Source of the DNA: Leptoclinus maculatus
Lineage: Eukaryota > Chordata > Actinopteri > Perciformes > Stichaeidae
Reading direction: 5' to 3'
Length of the DNA: 64,000 bases
Assembly (NCBI GenBank): GCA_032191485.1
Contig: JAVDOI010000019.1
Span: 9,343,284-9,407,283, forward strand
The notes under the pieces were generated by a model. The model saw only the letters and a list, made by a program, of their open reading frames with translations, did not search any database and was not told the origin of the DNA. Positions within the stretch are counted from its first letter, which is position 1; every line of letters begins with the position of its first letter. This document shows, in pieces, positions 49,662 through 63,652 of the stretch. The position numbers were made by a program, and so were the translations under genes.

Positions 49662-51155
49662 GGACTACTGTGGAAAAAAAAAGGTCCATTTCATGCGAGC
49701 TTGTGTGAAAGAAGTACTAAATAATGTTACTTTTCAAAAGCGAGAAGAGGGCAGAATAATTGCGTTTGTGGCATATACTTTCCCTGCACTGACGCCATCC
49801 GTTTGTCAATAGTCGTATTAGCTGTGTTACAAATTAGTAACTTGCTGCTTGTGTTGATGTCTTGGCTGCTTGCAGGGCCTACATTATTAGCATTGGTATT
49901 AATTACAATGTTTTAATGCTCGATTTTTATAGCGGTGAAATAATGTTGAGCGTTAAGGATTCAATCGGTTTCGTGGCATATCTTTTCTTTGTTTCTTGCC
50001 TGTTTTAGAGGGGTTCCTTTTAGCTCACTGCAAACTTGAGTCTAAGTAGTTTGTAATATTGTATATTGGCTTTAGGGAAGTAAACAAATGCTATCTTGAA
50101 CCCAACAGACTCGCATATTCATATTTTGTCGCTTCCCAATCTCTGTGAGAAACAGATGGTGGTGTATGCTAATATGCAGTCACAGGTGTTTACATAAATA
50201 TACTTGTGGGTTGGCGGACTGAATTTATATTGTTGAGAGGCACAGGCTTCCCAGAGCACATCACACTGCTGACAGCACCAGTCATGTTTTTATTATGGAA
50301 AAAAAAGTTCACTTTTCTTTTACAAAACACAACACATTTCCAGCTACACGTTTTCTATAATTTAACCAAGCATCACGATCATCAGAAAAACACCTAATAT
50401 CACTTTAAGAAGCTCTCTCTGTGTGTCACAAAGCCATTCTGTGACAGGAACCACAACCTGATGTCCCTGAGCAGAGAGAAGAAAAATACAAAAAAAAAAC
50501 CTTTTTATGTAATTGTCATGTTGCATACTGTAGCCTATCTATGTGGGGGAAAAAAATCAGAGAGGGTGGGCTACCGTGACAGTGACGGCACAGTGTTGGC
50601 TTCTTCACACAAAACAACATGTATTAATAAATTAAGTTTGATCACGTGAAATGAAACATCTTCGTTTGACAACAAGGAACACGACACATTTCAGTTCTTG
50701 CTTGGCACGAGAGGCGTAACGACTCGGTACAAGCTTTGGCACCGCTGAGGAATCTTCCCATGAACTGTTCTCATGTTTACAGTCACAAGCATTGACAATG
50801 CACCAGGTGCAAACAATCTTCAGTGACTCAGACAGCAGAATGTAAATTGGCTAGATGCATTATGCTTTAACCTGCTCTTTTTAATTACCGGTAGGTTGGA
50901 GCAACTTATTAAAAAGCACTGTATTCGAGGGTGGTACCTGAAGATGCCTTAGCACTAGCATGCTTTTAATGTTATGCATTTACTATGTTAAGAGTAAAAA
51001 AGTTGAAGGCGAGAGCACCCTGAGGGTAATTAATCACGGTGTTATAAAAGAGTACTCCACTGATTTAGCAATCCTATAACATTGTTGGACTCACGATAGA
51101 CAGTTTAAAAGAAAAAGAGGATCAAATAAATGCAGCAGAACCAGAAATTGTGTCT

Positions 51156-51161
51156 TTTATT
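51156..51161 (-). promoter_or_regulatory. tmtc2: Candidate poly(A) signal of tmtc2
   Basis: TTTATT on plus is AATAAA on minus, about 0.8 kb past the tmtc2 stop codon. Other candidates exist, so this is tentative. Confidence 0.35.
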
Positions 51162-51956
51162 TACTTCGCACATTCTACTTTCTTGTCAAAACCTAGCGCC
51201 TACATTACCCACAATGCAACGTGAACGCCAACAGGTAGGACATAAATTCTGGCGTGTTATGCTTGTAGCAGCTAACCTCAAGCAGAGGTCAGGAGTGGGC
51301 TACAGAGGTCTGGTAAACTCACTTCTTTCTAACTTTTTTTGCATTTTCAAACTTGAGGACATTTATCAGACATTGCGCAGCTCTCTAATGATTTTATACA
51401 AGAATGTTTTTTTTACGTATGCAGTGGTACTCCCAAGTGGTACTCTCAGTGTAAAATCGGTGGAGTCACCTTTAACACAAACCAGCTGGCATCATTCATC
51501 AGTGCAGACAACTTTTCTGAAGAAATGATTATTTAAATAATTTTTCTACATCCTCTTTCGAATTAAGTGCTTTAAAACATACCCAGGTTTTTAATGATAG
51601 TGAAATCATAATCATCTGATCTTTGAGAGCTTTTTTTCTTTTGGACCTTTGCAATTATTTGCCTTTGATTTCAGTGCATCTTTTAAAGACATTGAGCATT
51701 GCTTTTTTTAAATGTAATAATAAAGGTAACATTAGTCATTTGAGCCACCACACAGCGCTGGTGGTGACGTATTATTGGGCAGACCTCTTACACCCTTGGA
51801 TCCCAAACATGCCAAGCCTCACGGGACACATCTCTAAAGAATTAGTCTTTGTTGTCTCGTAGAGAGAGCTGTTAGCCTCCAGCTCTTTCTCATCCCGTCC
51901 TGCTTCACTCTCTGGAGGACGCATCTCACGAAGGGAACAGTGCAGCAGCAACTTTC

Positions 51957-54237
51957 TCAGTTCAAAGGCCGCTGTTCTGCATCCCGAGCCCACGCTTTGA
52001 TCCTGAGTCCCTGCCTCTCCATGATGTTCCACAGCTTCCGCAGGTTGGACTGGGTAATGACATCATCGGGTTTGAGCTGGAGCGCGCGCAGGTATTTGGC
52101 CTCCGCTTCGGGAAGTTTCCCATTCAGGTGGAGGATGGCACCAAGGTTCATCAGAGCAGCCGGGTACTAGGAGAGGGCGAGTGGAGCAAATGCCATAACC
52201 ATGGTGAGTTGTAGGGATTTACAGGATTACTGTACTTGTGTCGACATTGGATTTATCTATCTGGGTAAACTATTTTAAACTCGGCCTTCTCAGTTCTACA
52301 TCTGACACAGACAGTTATGTGAGACGTACACACATTTTAGGAAGCTTGCCAGTTTTTTTTTTTTTTTTTTATGGATGGTGGATTAAGGCAAGGGCTTTGG
52401 TGAAATGTGCTTGAGGCTTAGAAAATCAAACATGCATTCAATTAGCCCTAATCTAATTCTTGCAGCACAGTAGCAGGCATGGCCAAAAAACAATAAGGGT
52501 GTCCATAGATAGTGCCACAGTGAACAAATAGGTGGCTGTTAGGAATGAACAACCAATTTAGAGGTGTCTTTCTGGAGTCTTATTTAATCAATTACCATCT
52601 TCTGAATTTGCAAATTGAAACCATCTGCCTGTGAATAGTGTACCAGTCGTGGAAATCTACAAAATCCAGGTCAATAGACATTACTCTCAGCGTGCCATAA
52701 CTAACAAACACACACAAATCTCATCCTAAAAGCCACCGGCACCTCATCCCCCGGACCTGGCCTTGTTCCCAGGCCAAGCGGTCCTCGCTGCATGACATAT
52801 GGTTCGCAACTTGGCAACTACTTCACAGATTTTCTCTTCCCCCAGACACACAAGTGTTCGTCCCTCATTGATATTTCTCTCGTTTAGATTCCGCTTCTCA
52901 AGCGGTGTTAGGAGACGAGAGCTGGGAGTGGCAGCTTGTTTTTCTCACCTCGTCTTAATTAAGGCAGTTTGACAGAGAGAGGAGCTACAGTGCAGTACTC
53001 CCCCCCCCCCCCTCCCCCCCTTCAGTTGGGTTTGTTTTTTCTCACCTAGTGCAACAATTGATTCTATCATGCGGTTCCATTTTCAAAGTGCTCCGAGCCC
53101 TTGCTCTGCTTTTTGTACCATTAAGCAACTTTGTAAGCAGCTGTGACATAGTAAGCAAGATTAATGAGGGTCCCTCTGCCATTCTAAACAACTGGGTGAT
53201 ATACAATACACAGACTGGGCTAAATCATCAGAAATGGAGCCTTGCTTGTGTCCTGTGTACAGGGAGGGAGGCAGACAGAGAGTAATTCGGTAATTCTGTT
53301 TTTTCTTCTTTTGACGTCTTGCTACACTACAATCACAGATGAGCCTCTATCTGGTGTAAATTTGGTGTAAATAAAGCATTTTCTCAGTGTGCAGAGTGAA
53401 CAAATTTGACTTGCACCTTTCTCCGGAGGCACACAATCATTTTCTTTCTTAACACGTACAGCGAGAGCTGAATCTTTCATGACCTGAAAGCTACTGGATT
53501 AAGTTGAAATTTTGAGAGACTGTCATTCGCTAAGCAGACATGTGCATGGAAAATGTCATCGACAAGAGAAGCTTTACTCGCGACAAATGACAAGAGAAGC
53601 CACCGGCTTGTCTGGATGTGCACATGAATGCTTCCAGACTGAGAATTATAATGGACTTGTAGGTAGCTTACTTTTTTTTTTACAGAATAAAATATAAACA
53701 CATGGCTTTCCAAATTAAAATGGACAACCAGTAATCTTATCCTCTGTGGATTTACTCAGCTTTTAAGGCTTAAACAGGATATAAACAGACAGGCAGACCT
53801 TATCTAAAAAAGGGCAGATGCTTAAAGCAGTGATTCCCGGCTAGTAGACCTCCTTGTTCCCTTGGTGGTTCTGCAATAGAACAGTAGCTCAGCTAATTTG
53901 AAAAAAAGAAAGGAAATATATGCAACCATACAGTGCTGCAGGGATGACGTATTTTTTTGTACGCCAACCGTGGAAGTTAGCATCGCCCTGGTTCCCTCGA
54001 CTAAAATGAGATTGTTCCATTGAGTTTTGGATTATTGCAGAAAATAAGCGCTGTGGCAAAAACGAGTTTATGATACTTGCACGTATTGTTTAGCTAAATA
54101 ATCTTCACGAAGGAACACCACTTTTACGCAATTGGTAGAACTTAAAAGCTAATGTTAAACTATAAACGAACTACACCACGGTCGCACCATACAGAAAAGG
54201 TGGGGGAACACTACTATAAAGTGCGTTGCAATATACA

Positions 54238-54284
<47 letters not shown>

Positions 54285-57200
54285 CAGTAACACTAATTAC
54301 TCCAGTGAAAGGCATGAAAGTCCAACCCTCTCTCCTGTTGCAACATAAGTCACAGAGCAGACCATCGCTAAGCAGACCAGCATGACAAATGACTGCAGGA
54401 AGCTCTTCTAGGTCTTGTCTGAAAACACAGGGGTTCCAACGACTCTAAGTTACCTCTCACAGAACCCCCTTTTTTCTTTGAAGTGTCTGATTGATGTACA
54501 GAAACTGGATATAATAGCCCCCCAACTTCCTCAACCGCGTGTGCAGACATCGACAGACATGACATCCCTCAAGGCTTTGTCTGGTAGACTCTACCGCGAT
54601 GAACAAGTGTTTGCTCGGAAGCTGAATGGGTGAATTGAACAACAGGCGACGGTAACCACTGAACTCTTCTCTCTTTGGGATCTTTTTTTGTGTTTGCATA
54701 AAGCACATTGAAGCACCAGTTCACAGCCATGAACAGAACACACTTTTCCATTTTAGAACCCTCCATTTGCCAGGAACAACAGTATTATAATATCGTGTCA
54801 GGATGATGGGTAACACATATTATGCTGTAAATTGAATTTACAGTGCAAGCCTGTGTGTGTGTGTGTGCATTTCCATGATAAGTGCTAACAGGCCCACTAG
54901 TCCCAGGTACTTACATCTGGTCTGAGGCTGGCTGCCCGCTCATACTGCCTCTCTGCTGCCTCATTAAGACTGGCCTGTCTGGAGAGAAAGAAGAGCAGAG
55001 AGAAAGGAAGAGTGAGAATGTGACAGAACACAGTTTCGGATAATTGTACCCTCGGCTTGGAAAAACTTGTTTTAAATACGTTGAAATTCAAATCTCTCAT
55101 TTATTTATGTAAATTGTGTCTGTTTGTCAAAGCTTATACTGTATGTATGTTTTATTTTCTTGTGCACAGGTCTCTCTTAAAACTGTTTAAATATAGGATA
55201 ACATAAATACAAATGCACCGTCATATTAAGCATAGTTCATGCCAAAATTATGTTACATTTCTCTCCTGCAGACAAAGCCATAAACTGACTTATTAGTATT
55301 TAGACACTACTGAATAAACTAACATCATAGCCAACGGATGGTCCTTATTCGGCTGCTATTGTTTTTATATGCGTTTGTTAAATACTTTAGTTTCTAATAA
55401 AAGGAAATAATGTTCTGTGAGAGGTGATACATTTCTTAGCGGTGTATCAACTGTGAATATGTATCTTGATAATGCAATTTAGATGTCATTGATTTGAACT
55501 CCATTATGCCTTATGTATTATGTATTAGAGTATAATGAAGAGAGATGGATGTTGTTTGTGCCAGAAACACTCCACCAAACCAGTCACATGTTACAGCTGG
55601 GTTCATAAAATGGCAACAGTTAATCTGCTCTATACAATTGTATCCAAAGAGTACATGAACCGGACTTTGCAGTGCCAAAGTTAATAAAGGAAACCATGCT
55701 TTCCCCGACATGGTAATTAATATTTATAAGACTGTGACTCAAGTAAAATATGCCTTGAGAATCCCTGCAACACTTTATCAGGGGTTCAAGTGGAGTTCAT
55801 GACTGACTATCATAGTCATCATCTTATAGCTTCCTTGGTCTTTATTTGGTCAAGTGCTGCAGAGTAAATAAAGATTCAGGAAGTCCGGGTTTATGGAAAG
55901 TACAACTGGGCAGAAAAAAATGCATTATGGTTTAACCCAAAACATGTAAAAACTGCTTATACCAACACACAATATTTGAATTATTATTAAGAGTTTGTCT
56001 GCAATGAAATGTAGGCCTGGTACATGCAAGGCATTTACAGGAAAAGCTTCCATCAAACTGATTCATTCTTATAATCCTGGTTATGGTCTGTCAATATGCA
56101 ACGCTCACCTTTATTATCAGTAGAGCAGCTTAAGTTTGAAATCCAGCTAATGACAGGTGTGTCACATTCCTTCAACACAATCCTAATTGGTTTGGATTTA
56201 TGTCTCAGTCAGTCTCAGCTGAAAACCACCATTCAGACCACAATACGGCAGAATGATCTGTCAGTTACATTTGCTCTTTCCAAAAGAAAGCCTCAGCCAA
56301 ACCCTGAGGAGACTTTCAACTTTTTTTACAAATCCTCTGTGGTGTTGCATTGAGATGGATGCTAGAGAGCAGTAATGACTTCTCCAGATATGTAGAGCAA
56401 AAAGGAATGGCACATCGCTCCAATATTTGCTAGAGTTGCTGGGAATAGAGGACATTTGCAGACCCCGTTGACGCGTTTTAAGACTTATGCGCTGTCTGTG
56501 CGCGTGCTTGCCAAACTTTGAGGGAAAATTCTCCGATGGCGTCTTTACAAGCCTTGGACCGAAACATCACTATGATAGACTGAAACTATACTGCTGTAAT
56601 ACATAATCGCTTTTATGGCAGCGATTTCCATAGAGTGTACATTAACTATTAACATTGGTATAATTTATATTACAAAGACGGTTACTAAATGGCAGTGGTA
56701 AATAATAAACCCACAAATGGTGAAAGCGTCTGTAAATACAGGAGTTTGACATTTCTTGACATGTACAATAATTACATTTTCTGTACTATATGCGTTTTCA
56801 AGGAGGGAAACTCCACTTTCAAGCCCGTGTGGGTGTCTGTCAGCACTTTAGCCAACCTGAGCATGTGAGCAGCGCTGAAGACCACATCAAACTCTGAGCT
56901 GTCCAGCTCTGCAGCTCTCTCCGCCATCTGCGCCGCCTCGCCAAGACGAGACTGTTCCAGCAGGAACTGGCCTGGAGAGAGGGGAAGACAGAGGAAGAGC
57001 ATGTATTTCTTGGGGCGTAGTAGAAGTTCTGTTTCGTGCTTTTTTAGCCATGGTATGGCTTTAGTGATGGCAGTTGTCCACCACTTTGGTCCAGACTGAA
57101 ATATCTCAACAACTAGATGACATTTGCCAGTAATTGATGGTCCCCAGATGATGATTCCAAATGACTTTGGTGATCCCTGAATTCTCCTCTAGGGAGACAA

Positions 57201-60200
57201 TGAGGTTGACCCTTTTGGTTGTAATTGAATTGCCGACAAGTGTTGAACGTCTGGATCAAATTTCATGGCAATCCATCAATGTCCCCCTCGGGATGAACTG
57301 TGATATCTCTTTTCATCCGGCACCATCATCCGTTCAAAATGTAATACAACTTAGCACGCTAACACGCTAAACTAAGATGGCAAACATGGTAAATGATATA
57401 GATGCTAAAAAATTAGCATGTTAGCGTTGCATTGAAGGGACAAGAAAGACGGGGAAAAGCTTGTAGAGAAGCTCTGTCAGACAAAGATGGGAGATCATTG
57501 GGGAGACAAAGGAAGATGGATGACGCAGGAGAGTGTCACAGGAAATGCAACCAGAAGGCAGAGAAAAGTGAGACAGTGAAAGGATTGTTGTTTTGCTCGG
57601 CGACGTTTGAGAGCACAGATGAGACGGAGGTATTTCATGTGTTTTCCTGTGGGAGTCTGGCCACCTGGTGCGGCACCCGCAAGTGCCTGCCTCAGCGGCT
57701 ATAAATGAACAGCCGGGCTCGGCCACAGATGCTGCTGAATGTAGGAAGAGGGGAATGCGGAGAAGCTCCATTGAGGAGGGTTTCTTTTGGCTTTTCTTGT
57801 ACTGAAAGCTAACTATATTCGCCTGAGTGCAGCTTTCAAAAACAAGCCATTAGACACCGAAGCAGACTATTTAGAACCGGTTCATATGAGGGACAGTTTG
57901 CATTAAAATGAGTTACTGTGAACAATGGCAGGAAAGGGGGGGCCTTGTCTTAGCTATCACCCTCTGTGTCCTCGCTCCCTTTCACTCTCTCGTACGTGTG
58001 TGTTTGTGTGCGCATCCGTTGTGTTAACAAAGCGGACTGATACCATCTCTCCTTACACACCAACACCTGGAGCTCATCCAGTGGACCCAGGGTTGCCAAA
58101 GCAGCCAGATTTGCGATAAAGGAGGGGGACCGGCGTAGTACGCATCACCTATAGCAAGAAGCTACAAGATAACATTGGAAAAAGAAAAATAGCCAGAGAG
58201 GTAAGAGAGGGAGAATCAGAGTGTAAAGGGGAAACAGCTTGGTCCAAAGACAGCAACATACCCCTCGCTGGGGACAGAGCTAAACTCAACCCCCCGAGAT
58301 ACCCAGCGCAGAGAAAGCACCAGGAGGAATGGAGAGAGATAAGGAAGAGGAGAAAGGGACAACGCACAATGGTGCCTTCAAGAACAGATTTAATTTCCTA
58401 TAAATATCCTGACGATAGCGACATGGAGCGGCAAAGGAGCCTGTTTCTCCTAACTGATACGAAATACTGCGTCAAGAGCAGCACAGGCTGAACGCGGCAT
58501 TTCAATCTGCGTTACGAATGGTAAACAATGTACCGGTACTCTGATCCCCGGCTCCCCACTCAGATAAACATAGCCTTTGCATGTGTGCAGCTCCAACACT
58601 CCCAGCACTGATACCGCAAGTAAATTACATGATCTCACACGTCCCCACAAATCTGTTACAGGGGTGCAGGGATTGGTAAAACATGAGTATTTCACACTTC
58701 CAAATGATTACCACGCTGCTTTGATTCGTTCCAAAAACTCCTATCAGGTTACATAAGCTATGAGCTTGGATCCAGGGTGGTTTACAACACGAGTTGTAAG
58801 AGGAGCTGGTGTATTTAATGACTCCGGGTCTGAAGGTGACACTACAAAGTATAGGTCTTGGATAAAAGAGTCTAAAGACCCCTGCCTAATAATCATCCTG
58901 AGTACAGCTTACTGCAGCAAAGTCCGGTCATTACAGTAAAGCCTACAAGTGCGGAATGGCAGAGGTTTGAATTACGGGCAATCAGGCATGTTATAGCTGG
59001 TCGAAAAGCACTTTAAATTATATTCTCATAGCTCTGCCAACCACAAGAGAAATGTACGAGGACACAGGCATCCGTATTTTTATGATTCTAATGTTTCAAA
59101 CAGGCCTCTTCTACAGAAGGAAAACCTTCGATATCTCTTCTTACCGTAGTGCATGTAGCAGTTTCCTTTAGTCGGGTCTATTTGAATAGCTCTCAGGTAG
59201 TACTTCTCTGCTTCTGTCTTCTGCCCCTAAAAGAAAAAGGAAGGAAATTACACCTGCAATTCAAGTTAAGGAATAGTTTCGCACAATATTTTGTTTTGTT
59301 ACCTGTGACATTTTGATGTATTTATTAAGTATATTTAGTTTTTTACAAGACACACTTTGACCTAAAGTTCTTTGTCGACCACAATATAAATATAGTAGAC
59401 TTGCAGGATGTATACCGGGGCCCAAACACCTGAAGCAACCAGAAGGAATTGGGCTTAAATAGCTGGGTTAACATATGTTTGAGATGCCCTCCTAAAGTGC
59501 AAACTGCTGAGATCTGCTGCAGCTTTGGACGACACGGACCACAGAGTCAAAGTAAGATTTATTTTTTTCAATACCAACAGTATGCAGCATAAATACACAA
59601 CATGTGTAGCTGCACATCTTGTGTCACAAATGCATAAACGGACACAAACAGCTACAAACAGGTCTCTTGTATTTTACCGTGTCTGCTTGAGGCATTTTAA
59701 TGCACTGAAATGCATCAGTTGAGGCTTAGTAATAGCAGGAAACTGATATTGATATTCATGAAGAATATAGTACCCCACCTCCTATGCCTAACCGTTACAG
59801 AAAAAAACTCCAAGATGTGTGTGTGTGTGTGTGTGTACCTGCAACCACACTGCGAAACATATAGCTTCTGTGTGCATGAGGCTCAATTCCTCCACCTCTT
59901 TTGTTTCATGCTTCAGCACTGATTGCTTCCATATTGCCAATGGATTTGCCATGCAAAATGAAATGAGAGGACCGGGCCCATTACATTTGCTTCATTAGCT
60001 TTTCCCCATGCCCGCAATCCCTCTAAATGAATGAGCGAATATGGGGCCTCGATGGCTTATTTCACATTTTCTTTGGCACTTTTCTCTTTACATTCAATTA
60101 ACCCTTTCCCCCAGACATCCATCAGAACTGAAATGAGAGCGGTTCAGTCCAGTTAGGTCGGAGGAAGTCATCATTTAAATGATTAATGAAAGCATTCAGG

Positions 60201-63200
60201 GCAAAGTTAATTGTGTTTTTTTTTTAAACAACTATCTAAAAACAATTTTGTGGTATGTTTTTTTTGAACGGATTCAAACCCGTGTAATCATGTTTTCGCA
60301 TTATTGAGCATCAGTGATGAATATGTCTAAATACACAGCTGAGTTCAAAGTCATAAATCAGCTTAGCGTCGACTGACCACAACTTTCCCTAATGCACACC
60401 CCACCCTTCTGACTCCAGCAGGAGATCTCCGACAGACAGCGAGGGCTCTAATGTTACACTCGGCCTATTTTGTGAGCACTTTGACCTTGGGAAGAATGAG
60501 GCAAATTAGTGGCTTCAGGAGGTGCACTTGTTATTTGTTGAGGGATGTGGATGGGCACAAGGCTATCAGGTTCCAGCTGTATTATTGTGTGTCTTTAAGA
60601 AGGGGGGAGATGGACACTTTGGAAGTTGATGTGTAATACTACTCAAGAAAAACAGCCCTACAGCACGTGTTGGGGTGAACCGCAGTACAAGACTTCAGGT
60701 TGACCTTTCCCTCCCCGTGTCTGTATTGTCGATTGACTGCGGCAGGACAGCCAAAAATGTAGCTGATGGGAGTGATTTAATAAGGAAGGAGAGTAATTGC
60801 ATTATAAGCCTGTCCACTGGTCCGTTGTCCAGGGTCCGTCCAATCTCCTGTTCCTTAAGCCCTGTAGCAGTGAAGCGGGCCTCTCTGAGAGTCAAGGCCC
60901 TGCATGGATCTGCAGTCCTGAGCCCGAGGGAGCACAGCAGATGTCCAGACACTGATCTGAACCTGTGCTTTACGTGTGGTATGTGTGTGTGTGTGTGTGT
61001 GCTATAGTATATCTTTAAATCTTTAAACAAAGAGAGGAAATGATCAGAACTAAGGTTTGCAGCCAGTGAGGGTTGCAGCTGCAAGTGAGGCGCTGCAGGT
61101 TGGTTTCCTCAGCACCCAAAGGCTGTGGAAGGGAAGAGGTCAAACATCTCTAGAGGGGTCGCAGAGAGCACACAGTTCAACTCCCACGTCTAAACTTGAC
61201 GCAGCTGTGAACACATCTGTTGTCACACAAACGTCTTTTTGTTTTCAGTGGAATGGGAGCGATGGTGGGAGGATGGAGAGGGGAATTTTTTCTGTCGAAA
61301 ATAAAACATTGGAATGGCAAGGTAACTTTTGAGAGAAGTTGTGGCGCCCCTCGATGTCTTCACTCACATGTATATACACAGTGAGAGACAGAAAACACAC
61401 AGTTGATCTGGAACCCGTCCAATCACAGAGGGATAGCTTTCCTCCCCACGTCTGTGACCTTCAGACATGACTTTATGCCGCTACGATTGGGCTGTTCTCT
61501 CATCGGTTTGGCACTGGTCCTGGATCGGGGTTGATTCAAGGACACAAAAGAAGTATTTATCGCTTCCGTCACGTCTTCTTTCACACCGTGTGATCCACTT
61601 TTCCACGAAGTAGCATTTGAGGTCAAAGGATATATTCATGAATGCGCCACAATTCCTCTGATCAGGGGAGAAGACTTTGTTTGGCATGCATCATTTCAGA
61701 AGTCAGAAGCTCACACCTCATAACAATTATCACAGTTCTCCAGGCTCTGCAGAAGAAATCAATCGCTATGCTCCCATAAGTCACTCAGTATGCATTATTC
61801 ATCACTCCACTCTGCCACTTCAGGTCCACGTTTAATTACACTCTGCCAGGGAGTTAGCCACTGCAATCGTTACTAAGATAATGCTTTGGCTTGCCTCGTG
61901 ATTCTTACTGTGTGTGTGTGTGTCAGTAATGGGACTTACATTGATGGACAGGAGTTTGCCATAAGTAAGGTGGGCTGGGATATGGTCAGGCTTGGCCCTG
62001 AGGGACTCTTTGTACCAGTGACCTGCTTCCTCCAGCCTGTTCAGCCTCATGTAGGCCTCTCCTGAAACACAGCACACAGCAACAGTCACAATTTGTTGTT
62101 TTGGGGGATGATTATGAATCAAAGAAAACAAAAGGAAACATAAATATGCATTTCCTGCAGAAAATGCAGTTTCAATGTGTTGCAGTAGAAATGCTACCCT
62201 ATTTGTATTAGCATAACTTTGTCTGTGCTAATTTATGTGTCCTCGACATAGAAGACCAAACTAAGGTGGTGTCCTGGTCATGACAATGACAATTGTAGGC
62301 CAAGTCATCGTCCATCAAAGACAACAAAGACGTAACGGAAGTTCCTTTGCCAACAATTTGGAGTGCCGCAGCAAAACGTCTGAATATTATGTCATTTTAA
62401 TTCGTCATTATGGTCTTTTCAGTGTAGATTGATGGGGAGAAAAATGTAAATTTTATCAATTTAAAATTGAATCTACAAATCAATAGTGTGCAAAAAGTGA
62501 AAGTGAAGCTTCAGCTTTTTGCTTCTCAAAAAAAATCCTCCAAACTTTGGCGTTTCTCTAACAGGTGCAGGTCTTCACGCTGAATGAATCAATCAATTAA
62601 GCCTAGAAAGAAAAAGTTTTTTCTGAAAGAACAATTGTTGTGTGTAAACCTCTTTAAGATTCCTTTTGATCTGAGCACCTGCTGTGGGCCTCTGGGGTAA
62701 AACAACATCAGTTTAAACAAAGCCCCTGGACATCGCACTAATGCAAACACTGCCCTCCATCAACCCCTCCCTCCACCTGACAAAACACACTTCCCATTCT
62801 CATTTAGCTTGTCCAAGGAATATATGCAGACAATCTCCCTGCAATCTCAACCGTGCCGTGAGGATGAGCTTCCAATAATGTAATTAGTGTTACAATAACA
62901 AAGAGAGGGATGTGATTTATTGCACGGATTAGCTCCAATCCTCTGCAAGGACACGACGTCTGCGCAGTGTTGGAATCAAACAGGTGGTCCAAGTCCTCTC
63001 AAGGTTTTTTTTGGCAGCGAGTTAATCTCAATTTGTTGAATTCAAATCAAAGAGCAGATAAAATGGTAGACAAACATCTACAATGGAAACAAACACGTAA
63101 AAATGAATCACTGAAACTCAAGCCAAACTTGTACCAGGTTTTACTCACGTCACAAAACAAGCATGACTAATGACTAATTTCAAATTTAATTTCAAAGCAG

Positions 63201-63652
63201 ATATCGTCAAAGAAGTGATTATTTTATACCTCAATTTCAGTTCTGCATGACAAACAAAGACTCGGGGTGAAACAGGCTCCAACAGTAACTTACCCATCAT
63301 GTTGAAAAGGCTGTGCGGTGCAAACTGTCTGGGCATTTTCTGTACCGCTTCCTTATAAACAGACAGCGCCTCCTGAAGTAGGGGAAAACAGTGCAGGTTT
63401 TTGCTTTGCATCAGCATAATAAAGATGAGGAACATACATTGTAAATGGTTGAGCTTTGAGTCCTAACCTCCTGCTGGCCCTGTTCATGGAGCAGTTTCCC
63501 CAGGTTGTACAGGCAGCTGGTGACGGAGCTCTTGTGGGCGTGGGGGTCCTTCAAGTTCTCATCTGGAATGTCGGCACAAGTCAGAAAGGTGCGTTTGGCC
63601 TCCTCCAGGTTGCCCTGGTTCATCAGGATGATTCCTGTGTTCAAGTAGGCCG
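51957..63652 (-). CDS. tmtc2: Transmembrane O-mannosyltransferase TMTC2, C-terminal TPR exons (5'-partial)
   Basis: Seven exons, 5' to 3': 63468–63652, 63294–63372, 61940–62061, 59145–59226, 56857–56971, 54915–54978, 51957–52166 (stop at 51957–51959); 855 of 857 nt give 284 residues plus stop. TMTC2 is an ER multi-pass protein that O-mannosylates cadherins and carries lumenal TPRs. The N-terminal membrane part lies beyond the window. TPR helices appear in order: AYLNTGIILMNQGNLEEAKR, LYNLGKLLHEQGQQEEAL, AYMRLNRLEEAGHWYKESL, GQKTEAEKYYLRAIQIDP, GQFLLEQSRLGEAAQMAE, QASLNEAAERQYERAA, MNLGAILHLNGKLPEAE. IPDENLKDPHAHKSSVTSC and PDDVITQSNLRKLWNIME are TMTC2-like. The tail RIKAWARDAEQRPLN looks longer than the short mammalian end as I recall it. 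Donors after 63468 (gttagg) and 56857 (gttggc) are weak. tmtc2a versus tmtc2b cannot be decided. Confidence 0.88.
53000..53020. repeat. Poly-C tract
   Basis: Thirteen Cs, one T, then seven Cs, inside the last tmtc2 intron. Confidence 0.85.
54239..54280. repeat. (TA)n microsatellite
   Basis: About 21 TA units inside the last tmtc2 intron. Confidence 0.95.
57070..57430. repeat. Dispersed repeat copy, opposite orientation to the 11460 copy
   Basis: Contains ccccagatgatgattccaaa, gactttggtgatccctgaat, tttcatggcaatccatca, ccccctcgggatgaactgt and gcacgctaacacgctaaac then taagatggcaaacatggtaa. It is the longest copy in the window of the family also seen at 11460–11720 and 29340–29450. It lies in the tmtc2 intron upstream of exon 56857–56971. 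Confidence 0.7.
57431..59144. other. tmtc2 intron remainder
   Basis: No exon recognised between the repeat and the exon at 59145. Several open frames occur by chance and have no splice context or family resemblance. Confidence 0.6.
59227..61939. other. tmtc2 intron, 2.7 kb
   Basis: No exon seen. Around 59930–60190 it is rich in homeodomain-like ATTA/TAAT words and includes the 14-bp palindrome atcatttaaatgat (60170–60183). Short TG runs lie at about 59817–59835 and 60978–61000. Confidence 0.5.

Larger units (their letters stand above)
45045..51155. other. 6-kb gene-poor spacer between the parp11-like gene and tmtc2
   Basis: No gene recognised. It holds part of a dispersed repeat (about 45670–45780), a hAT-like MITE, two G-runs, the 16-bp minisatellite, several CCAAT boxes with an E-box and an ETS-like site (about 47.4–48.7 kb), and a 54-bp-arm hairpin. 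The open frame at 47520–48155 is created by the minisatellite. Confidence 0.6.
52167..54914. other. Last tmtc2 intron
   Basis: No exon seen. Contains a T-run near 52350, a poly-C tract at 53000–53020 and a (TA)n run at 54239–54280. Confidence 0.6.
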
